59,093 nt of DNA, from positions 397,898 to 456,990 of the forward strand of contig NMRA01000014.1 of NCBI GenBank assembly GCA_002633005.1, in the 5' to 3' direction. This document shows, piece by piece, positions 39,901 through 51,900 of this stretch. The stretch is from Phoronis australis (Eukaryota > Phoronida > Phoronidae). The notes below the pieces were generated by a model. The model was not told where the DNA came from. It searched no databases and saw nothing but the letters and a program-made list of their open reading frames with translations. A program made the translations under genes and the position numbers. The stretch's first letter is position 1. Each line of letters opens with the position of its first letter.

Positions 39901-42900
39901 TCCAATTTTAATATTTATTTACCAACCTCAAAAACGCAGTTAAGATTTTCCTTTTAAGTATTTGCTTACTGCAAGATAGACGAGCAAAATTGGAATTTTT
40001 TACAAAAACATCTTACGTTTTGCAAGTTAATTTGACTTACAGCAAAAGCAAAATTAAATGAGTAATTGAAGTTCTAACAGTGGCTCTGACGTTAATCATG
40101 ACATTTTCATTTAAAAAGGATTTTATTAAACAGGGCTTGGAATAACCCATGACAAAAAAGAGGAAAATTTTCACTGCCTTCAAATACACATTGCAATCTC
40201 CATACCTCAACAGATCGAATGTAAACAATCATTATCATCACAAGATGTCCTGTAACTGATGTCATGTTGGCAAAATGCATTCATCTTAAGCAGTACCTGA
40301 CATCGATTTCAGCAGAAATAATGGATGCAATTAGATGCAACAAAAGATATTTTTTTTAAATTAAAATGATAAAGATAATGATGCAAAATTTGCAGTGTGA
40401 GTGACAGAAGCTTATATTCTTGATTTGCTGCAGGAAGACTTATAAAATTATTTTCAGTGCTTATAATTGCGATACAAAATTATTAAAACATTTTGAAAAT
40501 TAATCCAGAGATTACGCGGAAAGCCTGAAATACATACACATTTAATTCCAATGCAAATGGGAAAAAGTCAAGACAAAAACTATCAGCATGGAAAAATGAA
40601 AGAAAAAAAACAACATACTTTAAACTGTAGAATACATCAATCACAATCCTAAGTTGGCCAAACTTTTCAGTTTCAAACAGTAATTACAGGAGTTAATTGT
40701 TCTAAGCCACTTTGAAATAACTACAAAGACACTCAATATAGGCTAGCAGAATTTGTAAACAATGGCTTAGACCAATCAGATCATTCAGAACCTGTCACGT
40801 GACCAATTCTCTCTTGAACTAAAAAACTCCAGTCAGTCAAAATAAGACCTCCAAGTCTTGATTAAAATCTACCGACATGTTATTTTGCGATGAATGTACC
40901 TTTCTTACATTTGCCTTAAAAAGGTGGTAAAAATGGTGCAGGTGGCCCAATGCCTTTTGCGGTACATCAGGCGTGTTTAGGCCACAAGCTGGGCCCATTA
41001 CACTAGTCACTTGGTTATGACTCATGGGAACATGACATCATCGGATTCCTCATGGGTGAAATCTTCCAATCTTCTTGTTTGTTTCAGAAAGACAGAAATA
41101 CTATTATGAACTTAACAATGTTAACCAGGCAGGTTATGTGTCCCTCAAATGCAGAATAGTGAATGTTGGCCAAGACCCTTTTGTCCACCTGACATCACAC
41201 GCATGCTGGCACCTCCAGTGTAGCAGTGTAGGTCATAAGAACTCGTAAACCGAGTTAAAACTGATTTAGCCTATTACGGACGTTACTTAGTAGCGTCAGA
41301 CGAGTCACAGACAGTAGAGTTGGATAATTCTATGTATCGTGACTTTCGCCAATCCTCAAAATTTAAGAATTAAGAATGTAGGTGTGATATAGTGTTACAT
41401 GGTGAATTCTGAGGTTGCGGTATGATAAATAATTTTACTTATTACGGCATTTTCCCGTTGCTTCCAACTTGTTCGATTCTATAGCTCAACAACAAGTTGG
41501 GAAGTTTACCCCTGTAGCCAATATCCTCCATGACTGATTAACTCCATTCTGGCATTTATGGATGGAGGGCCAGCTCTCTTTTGTTCGATAATTGCTGCTC
41601 TGATCTCCAATAGGATCTTATCTACCCTGACTGCGCTGTGCTGTTGAAGTTAAAATACAACACATTTGAACATAAACCAATAGCATTTCTGAAATCTTCG
41701 TCAAATGGTGATCATGTTTAGTTTTTGAATCGTCAAAATCGGCCAACTGCAACCGAAGTTAGAACAATCTATTCTTTCCGAATACACAAATTCACTCTGA
41801 GTTCCACTGAGTTCACAGCATGATCTGTATTAAGCCTGGTAGATAATTGGCCTGCTTGTTGTCATAACAGACAAAAAAGAGTGTGCCTGGCAGTTAACAA
41901 AGAAGGTAGATGTTATCACACGCTCAGAACCCCCTACATCTGGTAAAGTCACTGAAGGGGGGGAAAACCGCTGTCATGTCACTTGATTGTCTGGCCACCT
42001 TACAAGTATGCAGAGCTTGTATTTAGGTTTCAACTTCTCATGATTTACTGCAGTGATAAGACATAGGTCTGCACTTTGTGAGTGGAATGTGGCCTAGCAT
42101 TCGGATATTTTTTCTTTAAAATTTTGAAAGTCATGTCGACCAAAATGGTATGTACTTGTTCAAAATCGACTCTCATTTGCAAAAGATTTGCCTAAATATC
42201 TGTAAATAAGTCCATTCAAGAACAGCACTGTCTGGCCTGGCATACAAACTTATGGGTGTAGAGCATCTTTGATACAAATGGTGTCATCATCCCCAGTGGA
42301 GTTACTAGTCGTGTAAACAAACTGCAGGCTCTACACAAGGACAGGCTACCAGTGCGAAGTCTCGTAACCTCCAACGAAGTCTCATAACCTCCACCGGGGT
42401 ATGCCAGCATGCGTGTGACATCAGGTGGACAAAAGGGTCTTGGCCAACATTCACTATTCTGTGCATGAAGTAGTAGATTGTAGGCAGGGCAAATCTCCAG
42501 CAGATGTTGAGGAGTCTCGGCATCACAATGAACATGCCATGTGGAATGTGATGTTACCATGCCCAGCTAGGTTGCAGTGTCCAGTAATAACTTGGACCAG
42601 CTGCATTACAGCAAGCCTATCTAAACATAACAGTCTTTTTGAACCTTTCGGTTCAATAGGGCTTGGAAAAAGTTGCTTGGTTTGTCTGCAGGCAGAGAGC
42701 TTTCTCTATGCATCCACCAACAGTTTACACACCCACTGTCTTACTTTTGCTCTACAGCACCTACAGGCAACTGGTATGCAAGGTTCTGATACAAAACAGG
42801 GTGCACTTGCTCCTTCTTTTACAAGTTTGTCAACAGCTTCGTTCCCGTCAATGCCAGGTGGTAATATAACAATAACAGTAATAATAATGGCACATAAATT

Positions 42901-45900
42901 CAAAACATATTCACAATCTCTGATATTTTTTCTATCATAATTCAAAATATATATTCTTAGTAGTTGGCATAGCCTGTTTCTTATATAAGAGGTAGACTGG
43001 AGGTCACTAAATAAAGTTGACATAACCTTAATTTCCCAACTGCCCAATCCCACACAACTGGACCTTTGATTGACTTCCTGATAAAAAGCAGTCTTAATGA
43101 TAGCAAGAATTGTAGGAATTAATTGACAACGTAATTAATTGAAAAGAGCCACATTTCTAATAAATTCCAAAGCCAAAGAATTATTACGTGACACCATGCA
43201 CTTGTAAGGTCACAACAAGGAAACATAAGGAAAAAGGATTGAAAAGTTCTCGGAACCAGAACATTAGCTACAATATTACAAAATTGTTTCATGACCAAGA
43301 ACCAATGTCAACTTATAACAGACAGGAGTGATTCATTTCCTTCCAAAGGAAAATCAATTCCAATGCTTAACTGAAAGAGGAACTGGCATTCCTGAATGCA
43401 ACTGTACTGTGAAATGGATTTTTAATGTATCTTCTTAAATTCAAAAGAGCTACAATAAAAAGATGAAAACATGATAGGATCAAGTGTCCAAAGACAAGCT
43501 CTCAATCCAAGCTCTGAAGCCACAGTTAAACACACATCCTCAGCCACAGTTGTTTATGTTGTGGTTTTATTGTGTGGTTTATGGCTTGTTACACAAGGAG
43601 GTGGCCATTTAAACAAAGTCTAGCTCCAAACTGTTAGAATTAAACAGTTCTGCAGTCTAACCTTGCAACTCTTCTATGTCTTACCATTTAGAAGACATTC
43701 TTATGCTGTTCCGAAGCTAAAAAGAAACAACTTTTTCCAAGTTATCACCAACTTGAATTAGTTTTTACACTTTCCATTGCTAACACTTTCTACTAGTGAA
43801 AAGGTCAAAGAAAATCCCAATTTTATTTCCTTGCTCCGATCTCAGATATAGTCAATCTGAGCTCCGATCAATGAGCTAAATACAGAGTATCTAGCTCATT
43901 GCTCTGATGATGACAAAGGTAGTTCCAAATAAACAACCCCAGGAAAATAAATATTACATAACACTTGCATCTGTTGAAACAGCAGACCATATGTAGCTGC
44001 TTTTATGTTTTTAAGAAGTCAGCCAGCACAAATCTCTGTTACAATAGTCATTTAAGCAATTTGTTAAAGAGGGACTTTGGGATACAGTTAGATGGGTACG
44101 CAGGCAAAAACTTCATGTTTCTTCTACTGTTTCTATGAAGAAGTTGACAAATGTAGTTTTCATCCAGTTTCGCCAAAATATGATGAAAATGCAAAAAGAA
44201 ACTAGAAACCTTAATTCACTGATTTTTTACGAAAGCATATTTTTGCCATTTTTTCCTTTTGCCGAAAACCAGGACAACCCACAGATTTTTGAGGAAACAG
44301 AAAGAAACACAGACTGAATAAAGTAGAGTTGGTGGGCACACACTGACAACAGTAGTTGCCCAAAGGTTTTTCTAACACCCAACCAAGAATCCACAACAAT
44401 GTGCTGTGAGACAACATGGTGCTCATTTTCACAGACAGATTGAATTAGTGAGACATGTGGCTTCCAAATTGGCCAAGTGAATTTAAACAGGGTGTAAATG
44501 GCAGAATATTGAATTTCCCACCGCCCTCCCACTGAACTCCTAGGCATTTAACACAGCATAGAAATTAGCCAGTAAATTTTCACAAAATTCAATAATCGAC
44601 TATTGGGTTTCCCAAGGCCTTCCTATTACTACAAACTTAACAAAACAGAAATGCTGGCATTGGTCGAGGTGGGGGTGTGGGTGAAGATGTAATGCTGAGA
44701 TGAGGAGTGGGTGAAGATGTAATGTGGACCTCACAAAACTGGTGTTTACTATACCAGACTGTTGAGTCTCTGGCAAACCAGATGAAATGTGATACTGGCA
44801 ATCAGACCACTGGCAGTGAACATAAACAAGCACAGTGTTCAGTTGAACTCTCTACCATGACTTACATAATGTATCTAAAAGGGCTTCTAGTCAAAAATTG
44901 ACAACAGAATTTATTCAAACTCAGACCTTTCTCACTTGCTCCCTGGCCAATTGGTTTCTCATTTTTCAAAAAGTTATTGGTCTTACTTTCAGCTTCTTTC
45001 CCACAAGAGAATATCTTGGTATTCAATGATCCTTCTAACAACTGCTGTCACAGGTAGGAAATTTTGGAATAAACAGCAGTCCTCTGTAAGCCATTGAATA
45101 TTATTTTTACACAAGGGGTCATCCACAGGACATTGGCCGACTTTCAAGGAATACTCCATACAAAACAGGTACCAGTACAAATAAACAACTTTCAATTTTC
45201 AAAACAAATGACAGTGTTGTTCTATATCAGGCAGGGTGATTCATTCCCACCAAGCAGGTGATGATGTCATCCACTTGCTGGGAATGAATGAGAAATAAAA
45301 GATGTGTTGAAATTAACCCAAATATCAATGTGGTAAACTATCCATGTACACAAATCAGTAACATTGTTCTGTAATCCATATGTTGCTGCTCTGAAGAAAC
45401 CTCTGTTCTGACATCAATAGTATCTGAGCTAGAAATAATTTTCCAGATGATGAACAAATTGACATGACTTGCAAATAAAATTTACCCTCAAGGGGCATTT
45501 TGTGTTGTTGAGCTCTCAATGTTGAATTCTTAACCCAAGTGCTGTGGGGTTTAAAATATTACCACGCTCATCTGATCTTCAGCTGAAGTGTTGCTCACAA
45601 CTCAAGTCCCAAGATGTGAGTGCAAACACAAGTATTTTCGAATTCGCAGTCAACTACAATCAAAATGTCTTGATGGTTTCCATATTCTGGATGGTAACAG
45701 AACTGTGAGGCAAAAGAATATTATGGGATCAATGCACTCACCATAGCACCACAGATGGTGTGCTTCTGTGGGTGTTTTAGTATCATAAACATAGCCATTA
45801 GATGGCATAGAATGCGTCAAACCCATACCAATTCAGAAGATGGCATCGTTTCTAAAAAAATAACTATTTGCCGAATTTCATAAAAGGAACTCCTAAGATA

Positions 45901-48900
45901 TAGAGGCAAACATAAAAAACAGTTGACACTAGTGGGCACAGCTACAGTCCGATTAGTCTGAAGTTCGTCGTTATCTGTTGCCATCTCTAAAGAAGCTCAT
46001 CTGCCAAATTTCGCAAAGATCCTTTAAGGGTTCAGGAGATACAGCCACAGATAAAAAAACAAAAAAGTTGACCTTAAGGAGCGCCAGAATAGTCAAAGAC
46101 ATTATAAAATCAATATCAGCCAGGGTCTTCCCATCTGGAACACAATCATTAATTTTCATATCCGTCCTTTGAGTGGTTTAGCAGATAGAGGCACACCTCA
46201 AAAACATGCACGGAAATTTTTAAATGGCCACCAGATGGCACATAAAACAGCAAATCTGTCCAAAATGGCAAAGCTCATTAATTGAAGCCTACTTGCCAAA
46301 TTTCACGAAAATATTCGTGAACTCTGAAGATACAGAGTTAAAAGTAAAAAATATTTTGCTACTAGGGGGGCACAGTGGCATTTGGGTTAGTTCGACATTT
46401 GTTATCGTTTGTCGTCGGCTCCTGAGATGCAAAAAATCACAACAAGGGGGCATCACCGTTGTTAGAACCGTCCGAAAGTCAACTTCAGTCATGGCCTACT
46501 CAACAGGAACACGTCTGCCAATTCTCAGTATGGCAGATAGGATGCCAGAAAAAGGATGCAAAATTAACAGAAATGGCCGCCAGGTAGCGCAACATACATC
46601 AAATCTGTCTGAAAATGGGAAGACGTTGTTGTCTCCTAAATAAAAACCTATTTGCTGAATTTCATGAAAATACATTACTGAAATTGAACATACACAGACA
46701 CTAGGGAGCACAGTGGTATCTGGATCAGACCGACACTCATTACTGCTTGTCGACAGCTCTGTAGGATTATATCTTTCAAATTTTACAAAGCTTCTCCAAA
46801 GGTTTAAGGAAATTCGGCTGCAGACGCAAACAAAAAAAATCACAACTAGGAGGTGACATAGTAGTCGGACAAGCACAGAGGTCAATGTCAGTTGTGGCCT
46901 TCTCATCAGCAACACATTCCTAACTTTTTGTACCACAGAGAGGCGGATGCCAGAAAATTGATGCAAAAATAACAATGCCCACAAGGTGGTGTAAAATTCC
47001 TTGAATCTGTATAAAAATGAAATGGCATCATTGCCTCCATATTTAAAACCTATTTGTCGAATTTCATGAAATTTCTTCAAGGAACTCCAAGGATAAAGAG
47101 GCAAACGTAAAAGAAATGCTAACATTGCCACTAGGGGGCACAGCAGTATTCTGATTGGTGCGAAACTCGTCATTCCCTGTTATCAACCACACAGTAACAC
47201 ATCTTTGAAATTTCAATAACATTTTGGAAGGGGTTAAGGAGATACAGCCGTGGGCGCCGGATGCCCAAACAGAGATGTCGGCAATATGCACCCACATTTT
47301 AATATGTGGGCGCGTAAAAACCCTAGAAAGACATAAGTTTTGAAAAATTTCTTTCTTAAAAATAAATAGAGCATTAAAAAGAGAACAGTGTTTTGGATGT
47401 GACAAAATATTTCAACACGGAAATTAGTCGCAAGCACGAGCACTCATGAGAGTAAATGAGCCAAGCCGATGTTTCAACCTTTTGTCATTTTACAGGGTTT
47501 CTTTCCCTTAATGAGTATGAACCATGTCCAAGTCCTGTGAATGAGCACACTCCTAGACCACCAACTCACCGTACTCCTTCACTTCAAACGTTTGCTCCTC
47601 AGTTCGACCCTCAATGACGGCACTGATCTTCCACACACCCTGCACTGGCTCCTCAGATAACTTCATCTGCAGGCTGCTCAGCCCCTGTTGGTTAGGGACA
47701 TCCAACCACTGGGCGATACGTGACCCTACAGAATCTTCCAACCACACCTTTTCAACCTGGGAAAAGAGAAAACACATGGATTAAGTTTTTTATGTTTGTA
47801 CATTAGCAAGAGTATCAAACTTTTGAACTTTAGCATCTGACTACTACAGCATGTCTCAAGTTGGACTCACTCACACAATGAGGGATTTTATTCATGTTCA
47901 AACTGTCCAGCATTGCATAAAACTGATTCTTTCTAGTGAATTCACTTTCATCCAGATTGAGATACAATCAGCGGGCAACAAAATATAAAATATCCAATAA
48001 AAATGGTATTTTTGACACCAGAGATTGTCATGAATGGGTGTTTTCGAACATCAGGGGATGAATTAGGGAACTGATTCAACTACTTACATAATAACAACAG
48101 TATCCCCTGATCCCTACCTTTAGTAAGAGAACAACTATTTCACGATGTTTAGATGAAATTTGAAAGTACCTGAAGTTGAAGACTTACATTGGAAAGCAGG
48201 GGTTTCAAGTCGGGTGTCGTCGAAAGTATTCTGAATTTGACTGAAAACAGCAAGACACATTCTGTGATCAACAAGCTTCATAATACCATCAGTACATCAA
48301 TGGGTAGACCAAAGTCAGATAACCAAAACAGAGAACAATTTGGAAATTGAACAAATATTCTGAAAAATCAGAACAGTGAATTAAAGATTACCAGTAATTT
48401 TTTTATCACCTTATTCTATGCCAATATTAAGTTTTCTACTTGTCACTGAACATACTATAGTTACATAACTCTATATCTTCAAACAACTAAGATAAAAAAA
48501 CTCTGGTTCATTAGTAAACTTCTGAAACATGAACAGTGTTTGGCTGGCTGTTCATGAAAACAAGGATACTAACTGATGTGTTCACCACAATGCCACCAGG
48601 ATGTAGCTGTTGAGTCAAAGGTCAGACAGACATGCTAGATCTGACATACAGGTCAAATGAAGGAGCATGTTGATAGCTTTCGCTAACATAAACAAAAACA
48701 TGTAAATTTGACTTTTACTGACACACTTGTACAGATTTTTGTTTAGAAATCTTCTGGATAATGTTGTCATTTCCCTAGTCATTTCCGGGGAAAATGTTCG
48801 CACAACTTGGACAAAAGAAACTTACTTTAACAACAATTGTCAATATTTTAACTCCTAAATCACAACGAACATAAAAATCCAACATGGGGATTTTACCTGT

Positions 48901-51900
48901 TTGCCCAGGTTTGTAAATAGGTTTATCTGTCTGTATGAAGGTTAAGAAGGTATTTTGCTGGATTGAGACTGTTCTTGTGTCATTGAACACATAACTCTCG
49001 TCAGCAGTGTTCCCTTTCAATGAGATCTTGGCTCGGTGATGACTAATAGCTGGCAGGTTCAAGTGCACACAACGACTTTTACCTGTGAAATATAAAAACG
49101 GAAAATTTGCTCAAAAACACCACAACATTTTTGATGACAATTATTACATTAGACAACCAGGCTATCCATTGGCATCTTGTAGTTGGACAATGCTTCTCTA
49201 CATCAACCACGAAAACTAGTGTCACCATCAGCAGGGCCTAATCATTAAACAACTGCTATTCACATACCATCTTTGAAGGTGAAGCTGTAGTTGTCTTCTG
49301 TCTCTCCAGCAGTAATTTTGATTTCTAAATTTACATCTTGAGTGACTTCATGAAGCTTCAAGCAAACCTTTTCTTGAGCTCCTGACTGTAAAACTTTTGG
49401 AGCTGTGAAGAGGAATCCGCTGAAATAAAAATGCAATAAGACGTTAACATCGAAATTTACATTTTCTGTGTTGTAAATGTTTTACCAAAAACGCTAATCT
49501 CTGATTCAGATGAAATGTAACATGAATTGCCCGTGCAGGACTAACTACTGCAAAATAAAAGTTTGGACAAAGTTTGGAAACCCGCAAGTTGTCACCTGGT
49601 GTATGGGCGCTGTGCTACAAACAGAACAACAGAGTATCACCGAAACGCATCAAGAGGACACCCCAAGGCTCAGGGTACTGCTACAGAGAATATTTAGCAG
49701 CTATTTTTGGTAATTAATTAACATACTTAAATATTTCTCAAGACTGCCATTGTATACACATTTCATATTCCAGATTCTGACCCGCGTATGTCGCTTGAAC
49801 CTTTGAGCTGGAAACAGAATCGGCCAGAAATAATCCAGTTCAGTGAACTGCAAATGCAAATTCATTGCATTGGCCATTAGGAATGGGCGAGAGGTTTCAA
49901 GCATTCAGCTGCACTGAACTTTTCTTAAAATTCCAAATAAATTCATGATCTTTGTAAGTGCACCCACTCAAAGACAGAAAAAACAATACAACCATACATG
50001 TATGTGAGCGCATAAAGAGTAGCACCGGTGAAAAGCAGACTTTAAGGATAATATGCGTCTCCTTAAAAAGGTTATGCTGCACTAAAAAAATACCACTGTT
50101 ACAATGAGCTATTATATACTCTAACTAATAGGCCTCACAGGAAGTGTTCCTATCCTAGGGTGCTATTTAACCTTTCAGACCTCAACACCCACACCTTAAC
50201 TTGAGATGATCTAAAACAACACCTCAACAATCAACAGTGAAGTAGTATGTGGTACCAGTAAAGATAAAGCAATAAAATCAAGACCATTGAGACATGAAGT
50301 AAAAGGCTTAGCATTTATAGTCACATAGACAATGTAAAGAATCAACACAAAAATACATTTTCACTACCTTTGCAGTTCCCTTATGAGAATAGGCTATTCC
50401 CATTCACTACACTACACTACAAAAAACGAAATAATCCATAACACTCCATTCACCACCTACTTTCTCGCTAGCACATTCGCCAGTAGCAAAATACGTTAGA
50501 AAGGTGTACGGTTACACATGTCACTTCTGATGACAGATTAAGCAGTCCTTGAACTGCTGACGTTTTTTACTAGCACTTTTTAACCAAATCACTACTTACT
50601 ATGTTACTTCAAAGGAGACATATGTACAGGGGTAAGAGACCATTGTTGAATTGTGTCAGAGAATTAATCTTTAAAGCTAATGAGTTGATGAGCAAACAAA
50701 ATAACTGCAGGTGAAAACATTAAGCTTGGCCAGTATGTATCCCAGTATCTACTGGTCAACAGGGCTGTTTCTGAGGCAGACTGATCTAAGGTACTATTGC
50801 ATGAAGTATTTAGCAACTGCAGCATTAATAAGTAGCTTAATCCATAGTGCTCAAGAACACACTGGCTAAATTAAATTGATATGGTGAATTGGTAATTATT
50901 AAAATTGATTGGTTTCTGAAATTGAATTCCTTACAAAAAGTTAAATAGAGGTTGAAGTTTTACCAGAACAAAATAAAATACAATAAATATTAGCTTAACA
51001 CAGATGGGTAAGGTTTAGGGTTTGAACATGACAGTTAGCAATGGACTAGAATGACATCTGGACTGGCCTGCATTTACAAATCACTGTCATCTGGAGATGA
51101 AACTTGATGGAAGTAATTTCAAGGGGGTCAACAATTGGTCAGAAGTGGTTTTGAAGTCTGACCAATTGTTGATTCCCCCTTTGAATAGCCTCCATTATAG
51201 ACAGCTAGACTATCTGGTTACAATGATAAGGGTCTCACCACTACAACCTGGCAGCATTTTGCCACTCACTGGTGATCCATTAGTAAAAGAACAATTAATA
51301 AATCTGCATTTCCATGACAACCATTTCTGCAAAGACAGGGAACTTGTTCATGCCCTTAGTTGTGAGGTGTTTTGACAAGGATATTTTAAAGTCACTACAT
51401 TTCCTCCAGAGATGAACAAAAAAGCTTGGTATCAGTCAAGAATCATTTGCTTTAAGTCCCACCAAGACTATGACCTCTTTACAGCTATTATGAAACTTTA
51501 AAAGTAGGGTTCCCTGAAAATGTTAAGAGATGCCCAGTGCTCCAGCTTGACAAAAAAGAGTGCAAAAATCAAGTTAAAGCATATTTTTGTACATCATACA
51601 TCAAAACAAATCACCTTTGATGTGAATACAAAATTCATTAAGTCGCGTGTCTTTACATTCTCTAACAATTGCAAAAAAAATTAAGTGCGGTCCTCATAAA
51701 AATATAAATTGCGATTATTGCCAGAGGTTGTTACAATGCAAATTAAAAGGCCGTTTAATCTGAAATTAAGCTGCCACAAGAGTTAATACGCCAAACTCCT
51801 CCAAACTCCAGTCTAGAGGAAAACAACTGTAGCCATATTGGTGCCCAAATTATCCTAATGATTATTTTGCCCCTCCAACTGCATTTTGACTGTGTTTTGT

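Noticed and set aside
46496-47173. 225-residue minus-strand open frame
   Set aside because: It lies wholly in repeat R1 copy 6, whose other copies do not conserve this frame. The residues look like translated repeat blocks.
51097-51375. 92-residue plus-strand open frame
   Set aside because: It runs through the perfect hairpin in intron 1 and has no recognisable domain.
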